Positions 7,712 to 16,239 of a stretch of DNA of 64,000 nucleotides are shown piece by piece. Positions within the stretch are counted from its first letter, which is position 1. Each line of letters opens with the position of its first letter. The notes under the pieces are model-generated. The model was not told where the DNA came from. It worked only from the letters and a program-made list of their open reading frames with translations, and searched no databases. The position numbers and the translations under genes were made by a program. Source of the DNA: Sphingobacteriaceae bacterium (GTDB taxonomy: Bacteria > Bacteroidota > Bacteroidia > Sphingobacteriales > Sphingobacteriaceae); contig JAGIAD010000002.1 of NCBI GenBank assembly GCA_017745075.1, positions 310,001 to 374,000 on the forward strand. Direction: 5' to 3'.

Positions 7712-9270
7712 TTTTAGTCTATTTGTTAAAGGTTTCGGCCTGCGTACTTCTATTCTTTGCGGCCTACCGCTTATTGTTGGCCAGGCTTACTTTCTTTAAC
7801 CTTAACCGTGCTTATTTATTGTTGATGCTGCTCGTGAGTTTTGGTATTCCTGCCATTACCCTCGAAAACCGGCATGAAGTGGTGGTTGCCAGTGAAGAAA
7901 CCTCATCAAAAATTGCCTATAATAACGATGGTTTTATGGAGCAGGATAACGAAAATGTGGTAAAATCAGTTAAAGATAACATAAAATGGGATCAAATACT
8001 GATATATGGTTATTGTAGTATACTGGCAGTCCTTGTTTTTAGGATGCTGTTGATGATGGTTCGTATCCAGGTTCAATTACGCAAACATGCGATAGATAAA
8101 GATGGTGATATTATTTTGGTTGATAAGGAATCAACCATAAAAAACTGCTCTTTTTTAAACCAGATTATAGTTGATTCTTCCTTGCCGGATGATGAACAGC
8201 GCTTGGTTATCCGGCACGAATCGATACATGTGCAGCAATGGCATGCACTTGATAAAATGCTTGCTAACCTGGTAACCGCTGTTCTTTGGTTTAATCCTGT
8301 TATTTATTTCTGGCGCAATGCAATTGATCATAACCATGAATTTTTGGCCGATCGTGGAACAGTCCGCTTTGCAGATAAAAAAATATATGCTTCATTGCTG
8401 TTAAACCTGGCTATGCCCGCTAAATATTCAGTGGTGAATAGTTTCAGCAAACTTCCATTAAAAAACAGGATTATGATGTTGTACAAAGAGCCAAAAAATG
8501 TAAAGTTTCAAAAGCTCGCTTACCTGGCTATCATTCCTGTTTTAATGATTTGCTGTATGGCTTTTGTAACCCGAAGAGAAATTATTGTAGCTAAAACTGC
8601 AAATGAAAATCTGTCCTCTGCAGATGCACCGGAAAGACCAAATGTTTATGCCATGAGGTATTTAAACGGTAATATTAAAGTTAATCCGAATGCAAGGCCT
8701 GCTTTTAACGAGGTTGTTCCGGTGCTTATTGTTGATGCCGGTCATGGGGGTAAAGATGGTGCGGTAGCTGCCCTTGACGGACAAAAGGAAAAGGACCTGA
8801 ACCTCAGGGCGGTAAAAATACTGAAGGAGGAAGCTGTAAAAAGAGGCATTAATGTGATATTAACAAGAAATTCTGACCAGTTTATTTCACTTCGCGACAG
8901 GTTGCCGAAACAGCAAGCTACGGCATTTATTTCTATCCATCATAATGCTGCACTTGCCAATACAGCGGCCCCTTTTGGCGGAATTGAACTTTGTGTATCT
9001 AAACTGAATGGCAATATCAAAGCTGCCGAAGATCTGGGGGCGGGCATTTTAGGCAAGCTGAAACTACTGAATGGTTTGGCGGTAAAAGATTCTTTAAAAG
9101 ATGCAAACCTGTTGTTGTTAAGAGAATCGAAAGTGCCTGCAGTTTTAATTGAAATGGGAAATATTTCGGATGCGAAAACGCTGGATTACATCAATCAGGA
9201 AAAAAATATCCGTAAGATCAGTAACCTGATTTTAGATGGCTTTGTACAGTTCTCAAAACGTGGATGCTGA
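7708..9270 (+). CDS. M56 (BlaR1-type) peptidase fused to N-acetylmuramoyl-L-alanine amidase
   Basis: A 520-residue membrane protein. Residues 1-300 are a BlaR1-type M56 peptidase: two N-terminal membrane helices, a third near 90-112, the zinc motif HESIH (His170, Glu171, His174) with NHEFLADRG (Glu211), and a fourth helix near 271-290. Instead of a penicillin-binding sensor, residues about 338-515 form an Amidase_3 domain with intact zinc and catalytic residues: DAGHGG (His346), KEKDLN (Glu361), SIHHN (His411) and IEMGN (Glu482). That domain would be periplasmic and should cleave the MurNAc-L-Ala bond of peptidoglycan. The gene overlaps its repressor by 4 nt and the outer-membrane receptor by 7 nt. 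The model in which the amidase domain senses or remodels wall and controls the peptidase is inference. Confidence 0.85.
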   Translation: MILVYLLKVSACVLLFFAAYRLLLARLTFFNLNRAYLLLMLLVSFGIPAITLENRHEVVVASEETSSKIAYNNDGFMEQDNENVVKSVKDNIKWDQILIYGYCSILAVLVFRMLLMMVRIQVQLRKHAIDKDGDIILVDKESTIKNCSFLNQIIVDSSLPDDEQRLVIRHESIHVQQWHALDKMLANLVTAVLWFNPVIYFWRNAIDHNHEFLADRGTVRFADKKIYASLLLNLAMPAKYSVVNSFSKLPLKNRIMMLYKEPKNVKFQKLAYLAIIPVLMICCMAFVTRREIIVAKTANENLSSADAPERPNVYAMRYLNGNIKVNPNARPAFNEVVPVLIVDAGHGGKDGAVAALDGQKEKDLNLRAVKILKEEAVKRGINVILTRNSDQFISLRDRLPKQQATAFISIHHNAALANTAAPFGGIELCVSKLNGNIKAAEDLGAGILGKLKLLNGLAVKDSLKDANLLLLRESKVPAVLIEMGNISDAKTLDYINQEKNIRKISNLILDGFVQFSKRGC

Positions 9271-11639
9271 AGTTTTTTTTATCTAGTATAGCCTTATTTG
9301 CCGCACTTTCATTGCAAGCGCAGGTTAAACTAAGCGGAACAATAGTCAACCATGATTTTGAGGCATTACCCTTTATTAGCATTAAAATCTCTGATGCTAA
9401 TCAGGCGGTTAGTTATACCCAAACCGATAGTTTAGGTTCTTATCATTTCACATCATTGTCTAAGGGGAAATATACACTCTTGTTTTCTGCAATGGGTTTT
9501 GAGCACGTTGAAAAACTAGTTTGGCTTAATAAAGATACGATAATCAATATAAAGTTGCAGCATGATGTGCAGTTACTTGCCGATGTTCAGGTTAGTGCTA
9601 AAAAAGCATTGATTGAGAAAAAGATCGATAGGACGGTTTTCAACGCTGAAAATAGTATCTCGGCAATCGGAACAGATGCCCTGGAGCTGCTTTCTAAAGT
9701 TCCCGGTGTACGCATTTTGAACGATAAGGTTTTGCTGGTAGGCAAAGGTGGGGTCAATGTAATGATCAATGATAAACTGGTGCCTTTATCGGCAGATGAA
9801 CTGTCGAATTATTTAAAATCTATCTCATCAGACAATATTGCCAAAATTGAAGTCATCACCAATCCCCCTGCTAAATTCGATGCGCAGGGAAATAATGGGC
9901 TGATCAATATTTTACTTAAGAAAGTTAATGCCGAAGGTTTTAAAGGTTCTGTTAATGCGACTTTGACTAAAGCAAGTTATTTTACCGGATCTGCCGGTGG
10001 CAATTTAAATTACCGGAAAAACAAGGTTACGCTCTATGCTAATTTTAATATCAGAAAAGGGTCTATCGTTCCCTTTGAGCAAAGTGATGTTTTTTATCAT
10101 ACTCAAACCTGGAATATTGTAAATAAAGACCGTAATTTCAGAACAGTACCTGGAGGGCAGTTAGGGGTTGATTATCAGTTTTCTAAAAGTACCTTACTAG
10201 GGTTGTCGTATAATGGGGCACTTACCAATTTCCATTCTGAGGAGAATATTAAAACGAATGTTTACAACCAACACTACGGTTTAGATTCAATGCTGAATTC
10301 TGATGCGAATGCTAAAATTAAATCTCATTACCATTCGGCGAATATTTATTTAAAACAAGCTTTGGATTCGGCCGGTAAACAGTTTACCGTTAATGGCGAT
10401 TGGTTTACCTACCGGGATGATAAAAGCAGGTTTTTTAACAATACCAGTTATTTTCAAAACGGAATAATAATTCCGTATTCCTTTGCAGAATACCTGTCGA
10501 CAAGTAAACAAAACATAGATTTATATACTTTGAAAGCTGATGTAGATCTTCCTTATGAAAGCTTTAAATTATCTTTCGGTACAAAGCTGAGTTTTATTAA
10601 AAACCAGAGTGATCTTGCTTTTTATAAGTCCCGGAATAGTAATTATGAAATAGATCCGCAACAGAGCAATTTGTTCAATTACAGTGAAAACACCCAGGCA
10701 TTGTACGTAAATTTTAATAAAACGATTAAAAAATGGGATTTTCAGGGTGGATTAAGGGGCGAATACACACAGGTTGATGGAATATCGGTTAATGAACGGA
10801 ATAAAAACGGATATTTCCGTCTCTTTCCTACGTTATACATGGTTTACCGGTTGAATGATAAAAACACTTTTTCGCTAAATTATGGCCGCCGCATTAACCG
10901 CCCTCCTTACCGTAAACTTAATCCTTTCCGCTGGTACAGCAACCAGTACGCTTATGCCGAAGGCAATCCGTTTTTGCAGCCATCTTATAACGATAACATC
11001 GAATTTTCCCATACCTATAATATATTTACCAGTTCTTTGTCTTTTACAAAAACCTCAAATGGTTTTAATGATGTTAATTTTACTGATCCGGCGACTAATA
11101 TTCAAGCTTCCAAACCGGTTAATTTTATAACCGGTTACCATTATCAACTGAGTCATGCCATTAGTTTTAATGTTGTAAAAGGGTGGGAGAGTACCAGCCA
11201 GTTGGATTTTTTTTTCAATGCGGCCAATTCGAGCATTGCCCAGACCTTGACTAATTTAAACGGATTTGGTGCCTACTTTTCTACACTGAATCAGTTTGTT
11301 TTTAATTCTTCGAAAACCACTTTGGGTGAAATAAGCCTGTGGTATCAGTTCCCCACTGTTGACGGATTGAGCCAAAATAAAAGTCAATATAACCTGGATC
11401 TGGGCATAAAGACTTTATTGCTTAATAAAAAAATACAATTGGCCATTACAGCTGCTGATGTGTTAAAAACAAACCAATACCGTTTTAGTAATATGATAAA
11501 CAATATCAGGCAGGAATATAATAACTATTACGATAGCCGGCAGCTGCGGTTGGTGTTCAGGTATAATTTTGGTAATGAAAAAATTAAAACCCGCGATAGA
11601 AAATCGGGTAATGAAGAAGAGCGGGGAAGGAGTAACTAA
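9264..11639 (+). CDS. outer-membrane beta-barrel receptor (TonB-dependent-like)
   Basis: A 791-residue protein with a signal peptide (to LQAQ, residue 20), a carboxypeptidase-regulatory-like domain (about 22-105), a plug-like region (about 120-220, with SKVPGVRIL and VITNPPAKFDAQGNNGLINI), and then a long barrel of the OMP_b-brl_3 type ending in an aromatic-rich C-terminus and a charged tail. Such proteins resemble TonB-dependent receptors but lack the SusC signature. It starts inside the M56-amidase gene (ATGCTGA overlap), so it belongs to the BlaI-regulated unit. Its ligand is unknown. Confidence 0.82.
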   Translation: MLKFFLSSIALFAALSLQAQVKLSGTIVNHDFEALPFISIKISDANQAVSYTQTDSLGSYHFTSLSKGKYTLLFSAMGFEHVEKLVWLNKDTIINIKLQHDVQLLADVQVSAKKALIEKKIDRTVFNAENSISAIGTDALELLSKVPGVRILNDKVLLVGKGGVNVMINDKLVPLSADELSNYLKSISSDNIAKIEVITNPPAKFDAQGNNGLINILLKKVNAEGFKGSVNATLTKASYFTGSAGGNLNYRKNKVTLYANFNIRKGSIVPFEQSDVFYHTQTWNIVNKDRNFRTVPGGQLGVDYQFSKSTLLGLSYNGALTNFHSEENIKTNVYNQHYGLDSMLNSDANAKIKSHYHSANIYLKQALDSAGKQFTVNGDWFTYRDDKSRFFNNTSYFQNGIIIPYSFAEYLSTSKQNIDLYTLKADVDLPYESFKLSFGTKLSFIKNQSDLAFYKSRNSNYEIDPQQSNLFNYSENTQALYVNFNKTIKKWDFQGGLRGEYTQVDGISVNERNKNGYFRLFPTLYMVYRLNDKNTFSLNYGRRINRPPYRKLNPFRWYSNQYAYAEGNPFLQPSYNDNIEFSHTYNIFTSSLSFTKTSNGFNDVNFTDPATNIQASKPVNFITGYHYQLSHAISFNVVKGWESTSQLDFFFNAANSSIAQTLTNLNGFGAYFSTLNQFVFNSSKTTLGEISLWYQFPTVDGLSQNKSQYNLDLGIKTLLLNKKIQLAITAADVLKTNQYRFSNMINNIRQEYNNYYDSRQLRLVFRYNFGNEKIKTRDRKSGNEEERGRSN

Positions 11640-11802
11640 GAATGGGAGGATGGGAAATGGACGACGGAAAATGGGTGATGCAGGAGAAGTCCTTGTTTTC
11701 CCCTTCCATAATTAAAAGATACCTAATTGTATTCAGGATGATAAAAGGGATAGGATAAGCCATTGCTCAATCATCCATTTCCCCTTTTACATCTTCCATC
11801 TC

Positions 11803-12933
11803 TTAAAACGCTTCCGCTAAACTGATGTAAAAACCGGCTTGCCGTTTTTCGTTGGGTAGTTTTTCGCCTACGCCATAATCAAGACGTACACTTAAGCCTT
11901 TCGCCGGATCGAAGAAATAACGCCCGCCGACACCGAAGTTTGGTTTTAGACCGTCGAAATTGAATGCTCCGTTGCTAAAAACTTTTCCGGTACCAGCAAA
12001 GGCTATAATTCCGAAACGGTTCATAAAACGGTAACGGATTTCGGCCTGTGTGGCCATCAGGTTTTCATCACGGTAACGCCCGCTATAATAACCGCGCATC
12101 ATCTGGTCGTTGCCTAATTGTTGCAACAAATAAAACGGTGTATTTTTACTTTGTATGGTATAAAATATGCCTTGTACGCCCAAAACCACTTTCGGTGCGA
12201 GGCTAAAGAAAGCACGGAGATCCAATTTAATCTGTGAGCCGTTGAAACTTTCGCCTCCGAAAAAATCAGGTGCATACTGATAAGTTGCCCTTCCAAAAAA
12301 ACCTTTGGTAGGGTAATTATTGCTGTTGCGGGTATCGTAACTCTGCGAAGCACCTACCCAGGCTACCGAGCCACCATCTTTATCTAAAATATTTGGATTG
12401 GTGCTAAAAATCCCACCGGCCACCTTATCTATAAAATGGTAATTCTCGAAACCCAGCGATACACCGGTGTAAGCCCTGGGCAGGGTATTCATTTCGGCAT
12501 CGAAAAGTGTTTTAAAAACCCTTTGGTCTAATTTATCTTCATCTGCTTTTTTAGAGTTGTTGCCAATGCCGTAAAAGTTAAAAGGCTGATTTTTGAAACG
12601 AATATCGCCGATGAAGTGATATTTGTTCCCTTTTGTCCACATATCGCCCTTAAACATAAAATTAGCCGTCTTTTTGGTAGAATAAGTGGTATTCAGGGCA
12701 AAATTGGAACTGCGGTTCAGCGTGTCTTTACGGTCTATATAAAAGGAGTAAATGGCGCCAACACCGAATTCGAATCCTGTTTCCTGGCTATAGCCAAAAG
12801 CAGGAAGCGGCAAAAAGCTGGCTTTACGGGTAGTGTCTTTTTCGTTGGAGAGCATTTTCCTGATCAGTTTCATCTGTGCAAAGGAGGTTCCTGAAACGAG
12901 CGCAAGCAAAATAATTAGATAATATTTTTTCAT
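11803..12933 (-). CDS. Omp85-superfamily outer-membrane barrel (BamA/TamA C-terminal type)
   Basis: A 376-residue protein with a signal peptide (cleaved near SFAQ, residue 20) and a beta-rich body. It has the Omp85 loop motif as MRGYYSGRYRD near residue 275 and an aromatic C-terminal residue (AEAF). No POTRA domain is present, so it is a barrel-only member like many Bacteroidota surface-antigen proteins; a role in assembly or transport is not proven. A near -7 sequence (TTTCTTTG on the minus strand) sits 5 nt upstream of the ATG. The 163 bp between this gene and the convergent receptor gene is low-complexity GGAAATGGA-type sequence in inverted orientation and may terminate both. Confidence 0.8.
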   Translation of the reverse strand: MKKYYLIILLALVSGTSFAQMKLIRKMLSNEKDTTRKASFLPLPAFGYSQETGFEFGVGAIYSFYIDRKDTLNRSSNFALNTTYSTKKTANFMFKGDMWTKGNKYHFIGDIRFKNQPFNFYGIGNNSKKADEDKLDQRVFKTLFDAEMNTLPRAYTGVSLGFENYHFIDKVAGGIFSTNPNILDKDGGSVAWVGASQSYDTRNSNNYPTKGFFGRATYQYAPDFFGGESFNGSQIKLDLRAFFSLAPKVVLGVQGIFYTIQSKNTPFYLLQQLGNDQMMRGYYSGRYRDENLMATQAEIRYRFMNRFGIIAFAGTGKVFSNGAFNFDGLKPNFGVGGRYFFDPAKGLSVRLDYGVGEKLPNEKRQAGFYISLAEAF

Positions 12934-12968
12934 CAGCGCAAAGAAAAGGAAATTTAGTAATAAGTTGG

Positions 12969-13450
12969 TTAACTGGTTAATTGTTTAAATCGTAGCGACT
13001 GCTTAATCTCAATTTCAGATACCCAAAATGTTTTTCAAATATAGTGCAGCATAGTGGAGAGATCTGCCTTGAGAAAGCTATTGATTTAGATCTCTACGTT
13101 CCACTGCGCTTCAGTCAGGAGATGACGATCGCCAGGATTTGATGCAATGTCTGCCGCCACCTAAACCGGATTGAAGGGGAAAGCCCGGAGTGAAGCGAGG
13201 ACTTGTACCGGAAAGCCGGACTGCCTTTAATAATAGCTAAACAATTGCTTTCCAAAAAAAATCTTCGCTGTGCTACCATTGACAGATCCTATAGAAGAAT
13301 CGTCCTTTCGACTGTAGCGTGCCGATTTTTCATCGGTAGCGAAATGGAGAAATCTATAGAGACAGATTTAGCTTCGCTGAGCAACCGTGGTTCTCGACTA
13401 CGTTGCACTCCGCTCGAAATGACGACTCGTGAGAGGGCTGTCAATCATAT
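12969..13450. repeat. intergenic block of dispersed repeats
   Basis: No gene is supported between 12934 and 13656. The block starts with the perfect dyad TTAAC-TG-GTTAA (12969-12980). Copies or parts of the GTCATxxCGACCG...GGAGAGATCT element occur at 13051-13070 (plus, partial), 13080-13127 (minus), 13300-13360 (plus, with an internal hairpin CCGAT/ATCGG) and 13376-13430 (minus). A minus-oriented copy of the other family (CTAAACCGGATTGAAGGGG to AGCGAGGACT) is at about 13160-13250. The short ORF at 13203-13484 consists of this repeat sequence. Confidence 0.7.
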
Positions 13451-13584
13451 TGATTTTTATACAATAAATTATCCCTCTGGATGACAATCGCGGGAGAAGA
13501 TTTATCTGATGTAACTGACTAAGGACTATGGACTCGAGATTCTTCACTTCTGCCTAATTAATGCCAAATGCGGCCTGCAAAACG

Positions 13585-13619
13585 CTAAACACGTTTAGGC
13601 TTTCACCTTTCGGCCTAAA
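13585..13619. promoter_or_regulatory. overlapping dyads upstream of the DHS-like gene
   Basis: CTAAAC (13585-13590) and GTTTAG (13593-13598) form a dyad with a 2-nt spacer. The second arm also pairs, as TTTAGGC (13594-13600), with GCCTAAA (13613-13619). The right dyad ends 5 nt before the -7 box. It could be an operator or alternating RNA structure; no regulator is identified. Confidence 0.4.
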
Positions 13620-13623
13620 TGCC

Positions 13624-13631
13624 TATTTTTG
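13624..13631 (+). promoter_or_regulatory. -7 box TATTTTTG
   Basis: An exact TAnnTTTG match 26 nt before ATG 13657. It lies inside the 5' part of a longer reading frame that opens at 13561, which supports the downstream start. Confidence 0.5.
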
Positions 13632-13656
13632 CCGCAAACAATACAAAACGAACACA

Positions 13657-14637
13657 ATGAGCAATACAAGAGGACCAATATCTCAGTTTATGGAGCGTAA
13701 TTATCTCCATTTTAACGCTGCTGCCATGATGGATGCGGCTAAAGGCTACGAAACGCATTTAGATGAGGGTGGTAAAATGATGATCACACTTGCCGGTGCC
13801 ATGAGTACAGCCGAACTGGGTATTTCACTTGCAGAGATGATCCGTCAGGATAAGGTAGCCATTATTTCTTGTACAGGTGCCAACCTTGAAGAAGATATTA
13901 TGAATCTGGTTGCACACTCACATTATAAACGTGTGCCTAATTACCGCGACTTAAGTCCGCAGGATGAGTGGGATTTGTTAGAGAACCATTATAACCGTGT
14001 TACTGATACCTGTATCCCTGAGGAGGAGGCTTTCCGTCGTTTACAGAAACATATCCACAAAATCTGGAAAGATGCAGATGATGCCGGTGAAAGGTATTTT
14101 CCGCACGAGTTTATGTACAAAATGTTATTGAGCGGTGTTTTAGAACAATACTATGAAATTGACCCTAAAAACTCGTGGATGCTGGCTGCTGCGGAAAAGA
14201 ATTTACCAATTGTGGTACCGGGATGGGAAGATTCGACCATGGGTAACATCTTTGCTTCTTATGTGATCAAAAACGAGTTCAAAGCTACAACGATGAAAAG
14301 CGGGATTGAGTATATGGGCTGGCTTGCCGATTGGTATGTTAAAAACTCAGCAGGCAAAGGAATAGGTTTCTTTCAGATTGGTGGAGGTATTGCCGGCGAT
14401 TTTCCGATCTGTGTGGTACCGATGTTATACCAGGATATGGAAATGGAGAATATTCCGTTTTGGAGTTACTTCTGCCAGATTTCAGATTCGACCACTTCTT
14501 ATGGTTCTTATTCAGGCGCTGTACCGAACGAAAAGATTACCTGGGGTAAACTGGATATCAATACGCCAAAGTTTATTGTGGAAAGTGATGCAACAATTGT
14601 AGCACCGTTAATGTTTGCCTGGATATTAAAACAATAA
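13657..14637 (+). CDS. deoxyhypusine-synthase-like protein
   Basis: 326 residues from ATG 13657 (MSNTRGPISQF). An in-frame ATG at 13561 would put 32 unrelated residues over the promoter. The fold markers of the deoxyhypusine/homospermidine synthase family are present: LAGAMSTAELG (NAD-binding loop), SCTGANLEEDIMN, GIGFFQIGGGIAGDFPI, GSYSGAVPNEKITWGKLD. The last motif contains the Lys298 that matches the catalytic lysine of eukaryotic DHS. Bacteria lack eIF5A/hypusine, so the bacterial enzymes probably transfer the aminobutyl group of spermidine to another amine or make homospermidine; the real acceptor here is unknown. It stands alone between the repeat block and the respiratory locus. Confidence 0.85.
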   Translation: MSNTRGPISQFMERNYLHFNAAAMMDAAKGYETHLDEGGKMMITLAGAMSTAELGISLAEMIRQDKVAIISCTGANLEEDIMNLVAHSHYKRVPNYRDLSPQDEWDLLENHYNRVTDTCIPEEEAFRRLQKHIHKIWKDADDAGERYFPHEFMYKMLLSGVLEQYYEIDPKNSWMLAAAEKNLPIVVPGWEDSTMGNIFASYVIKNEFKATTMKSGIEYMGWLADWYVKNSAGKGIGFFQIGGGIAGDFPICVVPMLYQDMEMENIPFWSYFCQISDSTTSYGSYSGAVPNEKITWGKLDINTPKFIVESDATIVAPLMFAWILKQ

Positions 14638-14803
14638 TCATAAGATTTTAATAAACCAAATTGGTTTTTGGTATACCCGCCAGCAATTTCGTGTCAAAAA
14701 TGGGCATTTTTATTGCCCAAACGGCCTGAAATGATGTTTGTTTAGAATGATTATAAATTGTATTTCCCGTCACTATTATGTCATGGGATTTATTAATAAG
14801 TTA

Positions 14804-14811
14804 TACTTTTG
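14804..14811 (+). promoter_or_regulatory. -7 box TACTTTTG upstream of the act-cox locus
   Basis: An exact TAnnTTTG element about 81 nt before the chosen actA ATG at 14893. No convincing -33 TTG is seen. A hairpin TGGGCA (14701-14706) / TGCCCA (14714-14719) lies between the DHS-like gene and this box. It is the likely start point of the respiratory operon. Confidence 0.55.
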
Positions 14812-14892
14812 TTCAAGTTTTGGTGGGGCTATCTGGGTTCAATCATCAATTTCACAACAAAAAGTAAATTAAATAAGTATAAAGTGTTCATT

Positions 14893-16191
14893 ATGAGAGA
14901 TATCTCGATGATTTTAAAAAGCGTTTGGAAGTCGTTATTCGTATTTTCAGCAATTTCCGTAATGGCGGTTTCTACCGTAAATGCGCAGGATGCTAAAGAG
15001 GGGAGAACGCTTTTCAAAGCGAAATGTTCTTCGTGCCATGCGTTAGATCACAAAGTTGTTGGTCCGGCATTAGAAGGAGTAAGCGATCGTCACCCTGAAG
15101 CGTTCCTGTTAAAATGGATTCCGAACAACGCAGCTATGATCGCTGCCGGAGATCCTGCCGCTGTTAAATTATTTAACGATAACGGTAAAGTACCTATGAC
15201 TACTTTCCCTGAGCTAGATGAGGCGAAAGTAAAAGATATCTTAGCATACATTAAAGAAGGTGAGCCTAAAGCAGCTGTTGATCCAAATACACCAAAAGCA
15301 GGTGCTGAAGATCAAGGTACTTCAGGTCTATCAATCGCGGGTATCGTTGCCATTGTAATATTGGCTATCGTGATCCTGGTTATCCTGGGTCGTGCTTCCA
15401 GATTACTGGAGCGTTTGATCCTGCAGAAACAGGGCATCGAGATGGAAGAAGATGTGCCATTGAAAGTGGGTGTACGCAAAATGTTCAAAAACAAGAAGTT
15501 CGTAATGTTCTTTATCTTGTGTTTGATCATCTGTTTAGGTTCGTTCGGTTGGATGGGCATGTGGAACACTGGTGTTCACACAGGTTATCAGCCGGTTCAG
15601 CCAATTAAATTCTCGCACGAGTTGCATGCCGGTATCAACCAGATCGACTGTCAGTATTGCCACAACGGCGCGTTTAAATCTAAAAATGCTACTATCCCTT
15701 CATTAAATGTTTGTATGAACTGCCACAAAGCGGTACAGGCAAGGGATAAATATGATGGTGAGATTTCTCCTGAGATCAAAAAAATCTACAGTGCTTTAGG
15801 TTACGATCCTGAAACACAGAAATACGACGAAAGTAAGTCAAAACCAATGGAGTGGGTACGTGTACACAATCTTCCTGATTTTGCTTACTTCAACCACTCT
15901 CAACACGTGGTAGTTGCAGAAGATGCAATCCGTAAAGCAAAAGGATTACAGCCAACTGAACCTGTTTGTTTCGCTTGTCACGGTCCGGTTAATACCATGG
16001 AAGAAATTTATCAATATTCTCCACTAACCATGAAATGGTGTATTAACTGCCATAAAGAAACAGATATTTCTGGTCAGAAAAACAATGCTTTCTACGCTAA
16101 GGTTATCGAAGCGCACGAGAAAATTAAAAAAGGCGAGAAAATCACACCAGCTTTATTGGGTGGTTTAGAGTGTGGTAAATGCCACTATTAA
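14893..16191 (+). CDS. actA: alternative complex III subunit A, multiheme cytochrome c
   Basis: 432 residues from ATG 14893, giving the signal peptide MRDISMILKSVWKS...VNAQ; the ORF's earlier TTG at 14809 lies in the promoter box. Six CxxCH heme-c sites are visible: CSSCH (Cys45) in an N-terminal class-I-like cytochrome domain, then CQYCH (253), CMNCH (274), CFACH (359), CINCH (383) and CGKCH (427) in the pentaheme domain. Two membrane helices (about 145-165 and 200-220) separate the parts. ActA is the periplasmic wire that carries electrons from the iron-sulfur subunit towards cytochrome c or the oxidase. It is the first gene of actABCDEF. Confidence 0.93.
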   Translation: MRDISMILKSVWKSLFVFSAISVMAVSTVNAQDAKEGRTLFKAKCSSCHALDHKVVGPALEGVSDRHPEAFLLKWIPNNAAMIAAGDPAAVKLFNDNGKVPMTTFPELDEAKVKDILAYIKEGEPKAAVDPNTPKAGAEDQGTSGLSIAGIVAIVILAIVILVILGRASRLLERLILQKQGIEMEEDVPLKVGVRKMFKNKKFVMFFILCLIICLGSFGWMGMWNTGVHTGYQPVQPIKFSHELHAGINQIDCQYCHNGAFKSKNATIPSLNVCMNCHKAVQARDKYDGEISPEIKKIYSALGYDPETQKYDESKSKPMEWVRVHNLPDFAYFNHSQHVVVAEDAIRKAKGLQPTEPVCFACHGPVNTMEEIYQYSPLTMKWCINCHKETDISGQKNNAFYAKVIEAHEKIKKGEKITPALLGGLECGKCHY

Positions 16192-16239
16192 TAGATTAGA
16201 GTTTAGTAAGAACGTTCGATAAACAGTAATATAGCTTAA

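Noticed and set aside
7343..9270. Classic beta-lactam resistance regulator pair (BlaI/BlaR1)
   Set aside because: The M56 protein has no penicillin-binding sensor domain and no beta-lactamase gene is nearby; a cell-wall amidase domain takes its place.
10882..11130. 82-residue ORF inside the outer-membrane receptor gene
   Set aside because: It is an alternative frame of a clear coding region with no start signal or family.
12616..12894. 92-residue plus-strand ORF opposite the Omp85-type gene
   Set aside because: It is a shadow of a well-supported minus-strand barrel gene, with no motif.
13203..13484. 93-residue ORF in the gap before the DHS-like gene
   Set aside because: It consists of dispersed repeat copies in both orientations, has no family pattern and is probably a by-product of the repeats.
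13561..13656. Upstream ATG extending the DHS-like protein by 32 residues
   Set aside because: The extension covers the dyads and the -7 box and has no resemblance to the family.
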